Below, one piece after another: positions 33,199 through 41,688 of a stretch of DNA of 58,069 nucleotides. A program made the translations under genes and the position numbers. This DNA is from Luteitalea sp. (GTDB lineage: Bacteria > Acidobacteriota > Vicinamibacteria > Vicinamibacterales > Vicinamibacteraceae): the NCBI GenBank assembly GCA_009377605.1, contig WHTT01000020.1, positions 27,394-85,462 of the forward strand. The letters are read 5' to 3'. The stretch's first letter is position 1; every line of letters begins with the position of its first letter. Below the pieces are notes generated by a model. That model saw only the letters and a list, made by a program, of their open reading frames with translations, ran no database searches and was not told the DNA's origin.

Positions 33199-33693
33199 TT
33201 ATAGCACAAAGGAGCTCGCACGGAGGAGCGCCGCCGCCAGCTGCTCACAGCCCAGGCGATCCTGCTCGTCGAAGCGAGCGAGGCGTGGACTGTCGAGATC
33301 GAGGACACCGACAAGCCGGTCGTTCTCGATGAGTGGCACGACGAGCTCAGCGCGCGACGCGCTGTCACAGGCGATATGTCCTGGAAAACGCTCCACGTCC
33401 TCGACGATGACAGACCGGCGGCGGCTGGCGGCGGTGCCGCAAACACCCTTCCCGAGCGCGATGCGGGTGCACGCAGGCTTGCCCTGGAATGGCCCGAGAA
33501 CGAGCTCCTGATCCTTCAGGAAGTAAAAGCCCACCCAGTTGACGTCTGGCAGGGCATGGAAGAGCAACGACGACATGTTGGCCGCGTTGGCAGCGAGGTC
33601 TGGCTCGCCGGTCAGGAGCGCGGAGAGCTGACGCTCGAGATCTCCGTAGAGTGTGGCTTTGTCGGTGGCGTCGATCACGGTTGGCTCGAACAT
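33199..33693 (-). CDS. msrC: free methionine-(R)-sulfoxide reductase (GAF-type, fRMsr)
   Basis: This is a 164-residue GAF-domain protein. C75, C85 and C109 have the same spacing (10 and 24 residues) as the three redox cysteines of E. coli fRMsr (84, 94, 118), in CTRIALGKGVCGTAA and HIACDSAS. It reduces free Met-R-sulfoxide in the cytoplasm using thioredoxin. It is the first gene of the minus-strand run into the Cys-rich protein and the Cus-like pump, which links Met-sulfoxide repair to copper stress. Confidence 0.92.
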   Translation of the reverse strand: MFEPTVIDATDKATLYGDLERQLSALLTGEPDLAANAANMSSLLFHALPDVNWVGFYFLKDQELVLGPFQGKPACTRIALGKGVCGTAASRRRSVIVEDVERFPGHIACDSASRAELVVPLIENDRLVGVLDLDSPRLARFDEQDRLGCEQLAAALLRASSFVL

Positions 33694-33712
33694 TACTCCA
33701 TTATCCTCGGCG

Positions 33713-33760
33713 AAAAAGGAACCGGGTACCTTTTCGGGCTCGAAAAGGTACCCGGTTCCT
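33713..33760. repeat. family A palindrome (copy A2)
   Basis: Arms GGAACCGGGTACCTTTTCG (33718-33736) and its complement (33741-33759) have a 4-nt loop. It lies between the divergent reductase and csoR genes, 20 bp before the reductase start, so it would be in the 5' leader of that gene and not in a terminator position. Confidence 0.88.
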
Positions 33761-33771
33761 CTTCCGTCTTC

Positions 33772-33816
33772 TTGACATACCCATAGGGGTATATGAGACT
33801 ATACCCCTATGGGTAT
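33772..33816 (+). promoter_or_regulatory. csoR promoter with tandem CsoR-type operators
   Basis: TTGACA (33772-33777) is a full -35 match. A possible -10 GACTAT (33797-33802) gives a long 19-bp spacer. The spacer and -10 are covered by ATACCCATAGGGGTAT (33778-33793) and its exact complement ATACCCCTATGGGTAT (33801-33816), 7 bp apart. Each 16-mer is itself an ATACCC/GGGTAT dyad, the form of G/C-tract CsoR operators. The doubled site could repress both csoR-copA and the divergent copper genes. Confidence 0.75.
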
Positions 33817-33868
33817 CCGGCGGCGGTTCGGCGTGCCGCTGGACCTTGGCAGGGTAGGGACACAACCG

Positions 33869-34219
33869 ATGCGCACAGCGACTCGAGCAACAGCCCGCAG
33901 GTCGGGTGACGTCAGTCGTGACGACCAACGCCACGCGACCGGCGTTGATCCGGACACAAAGACAGCAAACCTCAGACGGCTGCGGCGTATCGAAGGCCAG
34001 GTGCGTGGCTTGCACCGGATGGTCGAGGAAGATCGCTACTGTCCTGACATCCTCGTGCAGCTCTCGGCCGCCCAGGAGGCCCTTCGTCATGCCGGGCGAG
34101 GGCTGATGGCCAACCATCTCCGTCATTGCGTGACCGAGGCACTGAGAGAAGGGTCCGACGCACGCGTCGAAGCGACGTACGACGAGCTGCTCGAGCTCAT
34201 TTACAAGCATTCCCGTTGA
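33869..34219 (+). CDS. csoR: copper-sensing repressor CsoR
   Basis: This is a 116-residue all-helical DUF156 protein. The Cu(I) ligand triad C58-H83-C87 has the same spacing (25 and 4) as C36-H61-C65 of Mycobacterium CsoR. I use the ATG at 33869 because AGGGTAGGGA lies 8 bases upstream; the ATG at 33809 falls inside the operator. In the apo form it should bind the ATACCC...GGGTAT sites upstream and let go when loaded with Cu(I). The copper ATPase gene starts 23 bp downstream, in the same operon. Confidence 0.92.
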   Translation: MRTATRATARRSGDVSRDDQRHATGVDPDTKTANLRRLRRIEGQVRGLHRMVEEDRYCPDILVQLSAAQEALRHAGRGLMANHLRHCVTEALREGSDARVEATYDELLELIYKHSR

Positions 34220-34242
34220 CGCCGTCGTCCGGAGTTGCCCCA

Positions 34243-36699
34243 ATGGCTCACAAGACTCACCACGCGCCCGCGTCAGCGGGTATCGCTCTCGATCCGGTCT
34301 GCGGCATGCAGGTGGACCCCACACGTACCAAGCTCCATGCCGAGCATCGTGGCACGACGTATTACTTTTGCGGCGCCGGATGCCAAGCGCGATTTGTCAC
34401 CGATCCAGAACGCTTCCTCGAATCGGAGCGCGAGACGGCTCCTTCACCAGCGCAGACACCGGAGCATACGGAGGGCGCGGCCGCTTGGGTCTGCCCCATG
34501 TGCCCCGGTGTGCGTGAGGCACAGCCCGGGCCATGTCCAAGTTGCGGCATGGCGCTGGAAGCGGAGCAGCTGGCTGCACCCGGCGTGCGGACTGTCTACA
34601 CCTGCCCGATGCACCCGGAAGTGCAGAGCGATGAACCTGGTGCGTGTCCCAAGTGCGGTATGGCGCTCGAGCCGCGGGTTGTCGAGCTCGAGGAGGCGCC
34701 GAATCCTGAGCTCGTGGACATGAAGCGGCGCCTGGTCATCGGGGCGCTTCTGGCCCTGCCCATCATTGTCATTGGGATGGGCGACATGATCGCTGGCGGC
34801 GTAGTCACGCGCGCCATCGGTGGCCACCTGGCGAACTGGATTCAGCTCGTGCTGGCAACCCCTATCGTGCTCTGGGCCGGTAAGCCGTTCTTCGAGCGCG
34901 GCTGGCGCTCGATCGTGACGCGTAGTCCCAACATGTTCACGTTGATCGCGCTCGGCACGGGCGCGGCGTATGTCTATAGCGTGGCGGCAACCCTCGTGTC
35001 CGATTGGTTCCCGAGCGGCTTCTCGCATGATGGCGTCGTTGAGCCGTACTTCGACACCGCTGCCGTGATCATCGTGTTGGTCATTCTGGGACAAGTGCTG
35101 GAGCTTCAGGCACGCGGACGCACGGGTGCGGCGCTCCGCGCGCTGCTCGGCCTCGCTCCGAAGACAGCTCGGAGAGTCCGAGACGGCGGAGACGAGGACG
35201 TGTCACTGGCGGATGTGCGCGTCGGCGACGTGCTGCGTGTTCGGCCGGGCGAGAAGGTGCCGGTGGACGGCGAGCTCATCGACGGCCACAGCTACATCGA
35301 CGAAGCGATGGTCACCGGCGAGCCGATGCCGGTGGAGAAGGAGCGTGGCGCGCGCGTGATCGGCGGCACGATCAACGGCACGGGCAGCTTTCTGATGAGG
35401 GCCGAGCGCGTCGGGCAGGCGACGCTGTTGGCGCAGATCGTGCGCCTCGTGAGCGAGGCGCAACGCAGCCGCGCACCGATCCAGCGCCTCGTCGATCGCG
35501 TGGCGGCGGTCTTCGTCCCCTCGGTCGTGGTCGTCGCCGGGTTGAGCTTCGCAGCGTGGGCTCTGTGGGGACCGGATCCAAGGCTGTTGTACGCGCTGAC
35601 GAGCGCCGTCGCGGTGCTCATCATTGCGTGCCCCTGCGCGCTCGGGCTGGCGACACCCATGGCCGTGATGGTTGGCACTGGGCGCGGAGCAACTGCCGGC
35701 GTGCTGATCCGCGACGCGGAAGCGCTGGAGACGCTCGCCCGTGTGGACACGCTGGTCGTCGACAAGACCGGCACGCTCACCGAGGGGAAGCCGGCGTTGG
35801 TCGAGCTGCGCGCGCGCCCACCATTCGAGGATACGGAGCTGTTACGGCTCGCGGCGGAGGTCGAGCAAGGCAGCGAGCATCCGATAGGCCACGCGATCGT
35901 TGCTGCCGCGCGACAGCGCGATTTGGCGCTGGCTGACACTAGCACGTTTGTGTCGACGACGGGCGGCGGTGTGCGGGCCACGGCGGAGGGACGCGATGTG
36001 TCGGTGGGCAACCAGGGATTTCTCGAGCACCAAGGCGTGAGCACATCGGCTGAGACGGCTAACGCCGAGGCAATGCGGTCACACGGTCAGACGGTCGTGT
36101 TCGTCGCGGTGGATGGCCAACTGGCCGGCTTGCTCGGCGTGACGGATCCCGTCAAGGAGACCACACCAGAGGCGCTGGAGGCGCTGCGTCAGGAGGGCAT
36201 CGATATTGTGCTGGTGACCGGCGACAACCGCACAACCGCAGAAGGTGTCGCTCGGGCGTTGCAGATCACGAGCGTGCACGCGGAGGTGCTTCCAGCGGAG
36301 AAACAGGATGTGGTGCGCGCGCTCCAGGCGAAGGGGCGTCGCGTAGCGATGGCGGGCGACGGCATCAATGATGCGCCGGCCCTCGCGGCCGCGAACGTCG
36401 GCGTGGCCATGGGCGCGGGCACGGATGTCGCCATTGAGAGCGCGGGCGTCACGCTCGTCAAGGGAGATCTCCGCGGCATTGCACGGGCACGGCTGCTCAG
36501 TCACGCGACGCTCCGTACCATCAAACAGAACCTCTTCCTCGCGTTTGTCTACAACGCCGTTGGCGTGCCGGTTGCTGCCGGTGTGCTCTATCCGCTCACC
36601 GGTACGCTCATTGGACCCATCTGGGCAGGCGCTGCCATGACGCTGAGCTCGCTCTCGGTGATTGTCAACGCCCTGCGCCTGCGACACGCGCAGCTGTGA
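34243..36699 (+). CDS. copA: copper-translocating P1B-type ATPase with YHS and two HMBD domains
   Basis: This is an 818-residue protein; the ATG at 34243 has GGAG 8 bases upstream. The N-terminus has a YHS domain ([18 protein letters not shown]) and two short heavy-metal-binding domains (WVCPMCPGV...[17 protein letters not shown]...CPKCGMAL) instead of the usual HMA domain. The core has [26 protein letters not shown] and [12 protein letters not shown] in TM7 (FVYNAVGVP) and MxxSS in TM8 (MTLSSLSV) fit Cu(I)-specific P1B-1 ATPases. It exports cytoplasmic copper. The TGA stop is the first three bases of repeat B4. Confidence 0.94.
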   Translation: MAHKTHHAPASAGIALDPVCGMQVDPTRTKLHAEHRGTTYYFCGAGCQARFVTDPERFLESERETAPSPAQTPEHTEGAAAWVCPMCPGVREAQPGPCPSCGMALEAEQLAAPGVRTVYTCPMHPEVQSDEPGACPKCGMALEPRVVELEEAPNPELVDMKRRLVIGALLALPIIVIGMGDMIAGGVVTRAIGGHLANWIQLVLATPIVLWAGKPFFERGWRSIVTRSPNMFTLIALGTGAAYVYSVAATLVSDWFPSGFSHDGVVEPYFDTAAVIIVLVILGQVLELQARGRTGAALRALLGLAPKTARRVRDGGDEDVSLADVRVGDVLRVRPGEKVPVDGELIDGHSYIDEAMVTGEPMPVEKERGARVIGGTINGTGSFLMRAERVGQATLLAQIVRLVSEAQRSRAPIQRLVDRVAAVFVPSVVVVAGLSFAAWALWGPDPRLLYALTSAVAVLIIACPCALGLATPMAVMVGTGRGATAGVLIRDAEALETLARVDTLVVDKTGTLTEGKPALVELRARPPFEDTELLRLAAEVEQGSEHPIGHAIVAAARQRDLALADTSTFVSTTGGGVRATAEGRDVSVGNQGFLEHQGVSTSAETANAEAMRSHGQTVVFVAVDGQLAGLLGVTDPVKETTPEALEALRQEGIDIVLVTGDNRTTAEGVARALQITSVHAEVLPAEKQDVVRALQAKGRRVAMAGDGINDAPALAAANVGVAMGAGTDVAIESAGVTLVKGDLRGIARARLLSHATLRTIKQNLFLAFVYNAVGVPVAAGVLYPLTGTLIGPIWAGAAMTLSSLSVIVNALRLRHAQL

Positions 36700-36768
36700 A
36701 AACGGGGACAGCCCACTGGACAGCCCCCGTTTTCCATCATGCGAAAAACGGGGGCTGTCCCCGTTTCC
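36697..36768. repeat. family B palindrome (copy B4) starting on the copA stop codon
   Basis: The element begins TGAAAACGGGGACAGCCC, where TGA is the copA stop. A short internal duplication (ctGGACAGCCC) follows, then an inverted arm AACGGGGGCTGTCCCCGTTT up to 36768. The right side faces the 3' end of the gluconokinase gene, 43 bp away. Confidence 0.9.
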
Positions 36769-36811
36769 TGTGCAGAGGAGAAGGAGCCCGTCCCCTTTTC
36801 GCTATGTCACG

Positions 36812-37342
36812 CTAGGCCGAGTGAGACGGACGGGGTTCATCGAGCCGCAGCCGGCGGCGTATTTCCTGGACAATGGCGTCCGGCGGCTGAGCGCCGTCGA
36901 TCCGAAGTGATTCGGCCGGCTCCTCGAGCGTTTGCAGTTGGCTGTCGAGCAGCGACGGTGGCATGAAATGGTCTTGCCGTGCTTCGATGCGTTGCTTCAG
37001 CACCTGACGGCTGACCTTCAGGTAGACGAACCTCATGTCGGTGAGTCCTCCGCGGAGGGTCGCGCGGTACGACGTGCGGAGAGAGGAGCAAGCGATGACC
37101 GCATGCCCGCCCCGGGCCAGCGTGTCACGAATCAGGGCGTGAAGGCGATCGAGCCACGGCTTCCGATCCGCGTCCGTCAACGGCAGGCCGTGGCGCATCT
37201 TCTCGACGTTTTCGTCCGGATGGAAGTCATCTCCATCGTAGAATGGCCAGCCGAGCGCGTCGGCCAGTTGCTGACCCACCGTGGTCTTGCCAGACGCGGT
37301 GACGCCCATCAAGATGAGGACCATCGCACGGAAGTTTGACAT
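36812..37342 (-). CDS. gntK: gluconokinase
   Basis: This is a 176-residue P-loop kinase with GVTASGKTTVGQQLADAL, FYDGDDFHPDENVEKMRHGLPLTDADRKPWL (split here for description) and ACSSLRTSYRATLRGG, all typical of GntK. It phosphorylates gluconate at C6 for the pentose phosphate or Entner-Doudoroff routes. The start is at 37342 (MSNFRAMVL), with 37324 as an alternative; neither has a good SD. It is monocistronic by position, convergent with copA and divergent from the sulfurtransferase gene. Confidence 0.92.
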   Translation of the reverse strand: MSNFRAMVLILMGVTASGKTTVGQQLADALGWPFYDGDDFHPDENVEKMRHGLPLTDADRKPWLDRLHALIRDTLARGGHAVIACSSLRTSYRATLRGGLTDMRFVYLKVSRQVLKQRIEARQDHFMPPSLLDSQLQTLEEPAESLRIDGAQPPDAIVQEIRRRLRLDEPRPSHSA

Positions 37343-37440
37343 AGATGTTTCACGGCTTCCATGGCTCCCTGATAAGATGCCGGTTGGCCCTCCCCTGAGT
37401 CGCGACAGGGACGTAGTCCCTTTGTTTGCCGGTGGTGTAC

Positions 37441-37516
37441 GTTCTTGCGGGCCGCGGCCTTCGGCCACGCCCCACGACGCTCTATTGCGAGCCCCGAGAC
37501 AAGTCTCGGGTTCGCA
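37441..37516. repeat. family E repeat (copy E2) followed by a long hairpin
   Basis: E2 (37441-37482) resembles the element at 26722. It is followed by a near-perfect stem TTGCGAGCCCCGAGAC (37485-37500) / GTCTCGGGTTCGCAA (37503-37517) with an AA loop. The structure ends about 24 bp before the sulfurtransferase start and would lie in its 5' leader. Confidence 0.65.
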
Positions 37517-37540
37517 ACGGTTCTTTCGGAGTGACATTCC

Positions 37541-38407
37541 ATGAAGATTGAAGATCGGGGATACAAACAGCCGGATGTCCTCGTGTCGACCGACTGGGTT
37601 GCCGAGCACCTGAACGATCCAAAGCTGCGACTGGTTGAATCGAACGAGGACACGCTCCTCTATGCCTCCGGGCACATCCCTGGGGCAGTGCATGTCGATT
37701 GGACCAAGGATCTCAACGACCAGATCCGGCGCGACTACATCACGGCCGAAGATTTCGAGCAGTTGATGTCACGTATCGGCGTCACGCCGGCCACCGCCGT
37801 CGTCTTCTACGGCGACCGGAACAACTGGTGGGCCTGTTATGCATTCTGGGTATTCCAGCTGTTTGGTTACACGAACGCACGCGTGATGGATGGAGGACGA
37901 CTCAAATGGGAGAAGGAAGGTCGCCCACTCACGCGTGACGTGGCAAGCCATCCGCCCGCCACCTACAAGGTCACTGCGCGAGACGACAGACCGCATCGCG
38001 TGTTTCGTGATGATGTGCGGAAGTTCGTCGAAGGAAGCCGTGGTCAGCTGGTAGACGTGCGGAGCCCGGAGGAGTACCGGGGCGAGCGGCTTCACATGCC
38101 CGAGTACCCAAACGAGGGCGCGCTGCGGGGTGGTCACATTCCAGGCGCGAAGAGCGTCCCCTGGGCGCGTGCGATCAATCCCGAGGACGGCACGTTCAAG
38201 ACGGCCGAGGAGCTCCGGCAGATCTACTTGGAGGACCAAGGGCTCGATCCCAAGGTGGACACGATCGCGTACTGCCGCATTGGCGAGCGCAGCAGCCACA
38301 CTTGGTTCGCGTTGAAGTTCCTGTTGGGCTTCCAGAATATTCGCAACTACGATGGCAGCTGGACCGAGTGGGGCAACTTGGTGGGTGTGCCCATCCAGAA
38401 GCCTTAG
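37541..38407 (+). CDS. thiosulfate/3-mercaptopyruvate sulfurtransferase (two rhodanese domains)
   Basis: This is a 288-residue protein with tandem rhodanese domains. The first (about 10-135) is inactive, the usual case. The second carries the active-site loop [15 protein letters not shown], whose Cys accepts the sulfane sulfur; CRxGxR loops are typical of thiosulfate-type enzymes. GGAG lies 9 bases before the ATG. A SufE-type gene follows 104 bp downstream, so the pair may pass persulfide sulfur to Fe-S assembly or other uses. Confidence 0.92.
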   Translation: MKIEDRGYKQPDVLVSTDWVAEHLNDPKLRLVESNEDTLLYASGHIPGAVHVDWTKDLNDQIRRDYITAEDFEQLMSRIGVTPATAVVFYGDRNNWWACYAFWVFQLFGYTNARVMDGGRLKWEKEGRPLTRDVASHPPATYKVTARDDRPHRVFRDDVRKFVEGSRGQLVDVRSPEEYRGERLHMPEYPNEGALRGGHIPGAKSVPWARAINPEDGTFKTAEELRQIYLEDQGLDPKVDTIAYCRIGERSSHTWFALKFLLGFQNIRNYDGSWTEWGNLVGVPIQKP

Positions 38408-38511
38408 TGGTCCACTTAGTGGCCCGGAGCGCCCCCGGGCTAGACGGCGGTGCCGCCTTGTGACGGTGCTGAGGGATTGCGCGTCATAAGAGCGTGGAGG
38501 ATCGTGAAACG

Positions 38512-38952
38512 ATGACAACGCAGCCTGGCAAGCTGGGCGATATGCTCGAGACGCTCGCCATGTTTCCGGATGCAACCGAGCGCGCCCAGATCCTTCTCAG
38601 CTTCGCCGACAAGTTCACCGAAGTTCCGCCGGAGGTCGCCACCAGACCGTTCGCCCAGGCCAATCAGGTTCCGCAATGCGAGTCAGAAGCGTATGTCTGG
38701 GCCCACCTCCAGCCAGAGGGCACGTTGAAGTTCTACTTTGCCGTAGAGAGCCCCAGCGGCGTCTCCGCCAAAGCCCTCGCGACCATCCTCGATCAGGCGC
38801 TCTCTGGTCTCCCGCCGGAAGACGTGGCGCGGGTCGACGCGGAGATTGTCGAGGCGATCTTTCGCGAGAACATCTCGATGGGCAAAGGGCTCGGCCTGCG
38901 CTCGATGGTGCTCGCCGTCCAAGCCCTCGCCCGCCAAGCACTGAAGGGGTGA
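38512..38952 (+). CDS. SufE-family sulfur acceptor protein
   Basis: This is a 146-residue protein with the SufE fold and the acceptor cysteine C56 in VPQCESEAYVWA. It has the typical C-terminal SMGKGLGLRSMVLAVQALA. SufE takes persulfide from a cysteine desulfurase and passes it to the SUF scaffold. The ATG at 38512 has GGAGG 11 bases upstream; a GTG at 38494 overlaps that SD. The TGA stop is the first three bases of repeat B3. Confidence 0.92.
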   Translation: MTTQPGKLGDMLETLAMFPDATERAQILLSFADKFTEVPPEVATRPFAQANQVPQCESEAYVWAHLQPEGTLKFYFAVESPSGVSAKALATILDQALSGLPPEDVARVDAEIVEAIFRENISMGKGLGLRSMVLAVQALARQALKG

Positions 38953-39009
38953 AACGGGGACAGCCCCCGTTTTCCGAGGAGTGGAAAACGGGGGCTGTCC
39001 CCGTTTTCA
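38950..39009. repeat. family B palindrome (copy B3) spanning exactly two convergent stop codons
   Basis: A 60-bp element begins TGAAACGGGGACAGCCCCCG and ends with GGGCTGTCCCCGTTTTCA. Its first TGA is the sufE stop and its last TCA is the complement of the dinB-type stop. There is no other intergenic DNA. Confidence 0.93.
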
Positions 39010-39510
39010 CGCGCCGCCGCGGGCGAGCTTCATGACGGCATAGAGGTGGTGTGCCGCATGGACGAGGAAGAACTCGATCCACACCGGGATGGACATCCGC
39101 CCGAACACTGGATGAGTGCCCACCCGGGCGGAGTGCTCCGGCTGCAGGCTGGCGAGGAATGACAGGAGCTCACGCCGACCGTGCCGCAGACGGGCGACCA
39201 CCTCATCGAGGGGAAGCGCTTGCCAAGCTGGCCACTCGGGGTCCTGCTCGGCGCGATATGAACCGAGCGGCGGCTCGTCCTCGCGCACGATCCTGGCCAT
39301 GCGTTCGAGGAACACTTGCTGGTGACGACCCAAGTGTGCCAAGTGCTCGTGCGCAGACCATTTGCCCGATGAGGGCCGGCGTCCGAGCGCTTCCGGGGTG
39401 GCGTCACCGAGGATGAGCGCAAGATTATCGAGCTGGGTCGCGAGCCTCGATAACGTCGACGAGCTGAGGACCGCATCCGTCGATCCGGAGGCGCTCCGCT
39501 GCGCGTTCAT
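39007..39510 (-). CDS. DinB/YfiT-like metal-binding protein
   Basis: This is a 167-residue four-helix-bundle protein of the DinB superfamily, with the metal-site histidines in SAHEHLAHLGRH and near the C-terminus in FFLVHAAHHLYAVM. Such proteins often act as bacillithiol or mycothiol-dependent S-transferases, or have no known role; this one cannot be assigned further. The ATG overlaps the stop of the upstream prolyl oligopeptidase gene (39507-39510). The TGA stop is shared with repeat B3. Confidence 0.82.
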   Translation of the reverse strand: MNAQRSASGSTDAVLSSSTLSRLATQLDNLALILGDATPEALGRRPSSGKWSAHEHLAHLGRHQQVFLERMARIVREDEPPLGSYRAEQDPEWPAWQALPLDEVVARLRHGRRELLSFLASLQPEHSARVGTHPVFGRMSIPVWIEFFLVHAAHHLYAVMKLARGGA

Positions 39511-41651
39511 GGAGAGCTGCTCTGTCCTCCGTTTTCCAGCGCTTGTACGAGAAACGCGAGGCGGTCAGTAGCTTCGTCGATGAGCTTGCTGGTTGGCTTG
39601 CCGGCGCCGTGCCCAGCTTTCGTTTCAATCCGGATCAGGACGGGCGCCTTTCCGGCCTGTGCCGCCTGCAGTGTTGCTGCGAACTTGAAGCTGTGCGCCG
39701 GCACGACGCGGTCATCGTGATCAGCCGTCGTGATGAGCGTGGCGGGGTACGCGGTACCCGGCTCGATGTTGTGGAGCGGCGAGTACTTGATCAACGTATC
39801 GAAGCCCTCATTTGTCGCCGAGCTGCCGTAGTCAGACCGCCACGCCCATCCAACCGTGAACTTGTCGAAGCGCAGCATGTCCATCACACCAACCGCGGGC
39901 AAGGTTGCGGCAAACAGATCCGGTCGCTGCGTCATGCACGCTCCCACGAGAAGACCGCCGTTGCTGCCGCCGGAGATAGCCAGCTTGGAAGATGACGTGT
40001 ACCTCTCGCGAATGAGATATTCAGCCGCGGCGACGAAGTCGTCGAACACATTCTGCTTGTGCTCCAGCCGTCCGGCGTCGTGCCATTCCTTACCGTATTC
40101 ACCACCACCACGCAGATTGGGAACCGCGTAAATCCCTCCGCGATCCAGCCAAGCCATGCTCGAGACCGAAAACGATGGCGTCAGCGATATATCGAAGCCG
40201 CCGTACCCGTACAGCAGCGTTGGCGTTTGTCCATCGCGCTTCGTGCCCTTCCGTGACGTGATGAACATCGGAATCTTCGTTCCATCCTTCGATGGGTAGA
40301 AGACCTGCGTCGTCTCGTAGTCCGCTGGGTCGAAGGCGACCTTTGGCTCCTTGAACGGCTCGCTTCGCTTCACGGCGAAGTCGTAACGGAAGGTCGTGGT
40401 CGGACGCGTGAACGACTCGAACGCGAAGAAGCCGTCGCTGTGCTTACGCTTGCCGGTGAACCTGTTGATCGTCCCGATAGCGGGCAATGGAATCTCGCCC
40501 TCCACTCCACCGTCGAGACCATAGATCCGCAACACGTTGTGGGCGTCGGTCATCCAGATGCCGACGAACCGGTCGCTCACCATCGTCACGCCGTCCAAGA
40601 CGTCGCGATTGGATGCCTCCGGGATGAGGGTCGTCCACGATGACGGATCCGGAGCACGTTTCTCGATCGCGACGAGACGACGACGTGGTGCCCCGTTGTC
40701 AGTGAGCACGTAGAAGCGATCGCTGTCATTACCCACCACTGTGTATGACGCATCGAACCGATTCAGCAAGGGCTCGATCTTCGAGTCTGGCTGGCGCAAG
40801 TCTCGGATGAAGACCCGGTTCCGAGGCTCCGTACCCTCGGTCTGAGAGACGACGAGCCAGCGGCCATCCTCCGTCACGTCCGCGGAGAACATCCAATCGG
40901 GCTTGTCTGGACGCTCGTAGATCAGCTGATCCTGATCCTGCGTCGTCCCGATCTTGTGGAAGTACAGCTTCTGGTTCTTGTTGACGCCGGTGAGCGCCTC
41001 ATCGCTCTTCGGCTCGGCATATCCGCCGTAGAAGAACCCGGAGCCGTCCTCGAGCCAGGCCGCGCCCACGAACTTCGACCATTTGATGACGTCGGGCAGA
41101 TCCTGTCCCGTCGCGACGTCCCGTACGCGCCATTCTCTCCAATCGGACCCGCTCGACTGGAGGGCATACGCCACGAACCGCCCGTCGTCGGTGAACGAAA
41201 GAGCGCCGAGCGCCACCGTGCCATCGGGCGACAGCGCGTTCGGGTCGATCAGCACTTCGGGCTCGGCGGAGAGGCTCTTCGTCCTGAAGATCAGGGCTTG
41301 GTTCTGCAGCCCTGTATTGTGCGAGAAGATGTACCAGGGGCCATGCTTTGCCGGAGCGCCATAGCGCTCGTAGTTCCAGAGCTCGGTCAAGCGCTGACGA
41401 AGGCCCTCGCGCTCGGGAATGCCCTCGAGGTACGTGAACGTGAGCTTGTTCTGTGCTTCGACCCACGCCTCGGTTTCGGCGCTGTTGTCATCTTCGAGCC
41501 ACCGATACGGATCGCGAACCTTCGTACCGAAGTAATCGTCGGTGACATCCAGCCCCTTCGTGTCCGGGTAGGGAAGGCGCTTCGGTTCTTGAGCGGATAG
41601 GTTTGAGAGGAACATCGTGAGCAAGGCACCGGCTAGAGCAACGTTTCGCAT
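39507..41651 (-). CDS. prolyl oligopeptidase (S9A family), secreted
   Basis: This is a 714-residue protein with signal peptide (MRNVALAGALLTMFLSNLSA), an N-terminal strand leading into a seven-bladed beta-propeller (about 75-430), then the alpha/beta hydrolase domain. Catalytic Ser is in GGSNGG (about 560), Asp in DHDDRVVP (about 645) and His in AGHGAGKP (about 680). It cleaves short peptides after proline, probably in the periplasm. The dinB-type gene overlaps it downstream. Confidence 0.95.
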   Translation of the reverse strand: MRNVALAGALLTMFLSNLSAQEPKRLPYPDTKGLDVTDDYFGTKVRDPYRWLEDDNSAETEAWVEAQNKLTFTYLEGIPEREGLRQRLTELWNYERYGAPAKHGPWYIFSHNTGLQNQALIFRTKSLSAEPEVLIDPNALSPDGTVALGALSFTDDGRFVAYALQSSGSDWREWRVRDVATGQDLPDVIKWSKFVGAAWLEDGSGFFYGGYAEPKSDEALTGVNKNQKLYFHKIGTTQDQDQLIYERPDKPDWMFSADVTEDGRWLVVSQTEGTEPRNRVFIRDLRQPDSKIEPLLNRFDASYTVVGNDSDRFYVLTDNGAPRRRLVAIEKRAPDPSSWTTLIPEASNRDVLDGVTMVSDRFVGIWMTDAHNVLRIYGLDGGVEGEIPLPAIGTINRFTGKRKHSDGFFAFESFTRPTTTFRYDFAVKRSEPFKEPKVAFDPADYETTQVFYPSKDGTKIPMFITSRKGTKRDGQTPTLLYGYGGFDISLTPSFSVSSMAWLDRGGIYAVPNLRGGGEYGKEWHDAGRLEHKQNVFDDFVAAAEYLIRERYTSSSKLAISGGSNGGLLVGACMTQRPDLFAATLPAVGVMDMLRFDKFTVGWAWRSDYGSSATNEGFDTLIKYSPLHNIEPGTAYPATLITTADHDDRVVPAHSFKFAATLQAAQAGKAPVLIRIETKAGHGAGKPTSKLIDEATDRLAFLVQALENGGQSSSP

Positions 41652-41688
41652 GAGGCCTCCGCATGCTGAGGCTTACGTCCACCTAACA

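Noticed and set aside
33809-33868. Upstream ATG at 33809 as csoR start
   Set aside because: The codon is inside the second CsoR-type operator and has no SD; the ATG at 33869 has AGGGTAGGGA at the right distance and gives a normal CsoR length.
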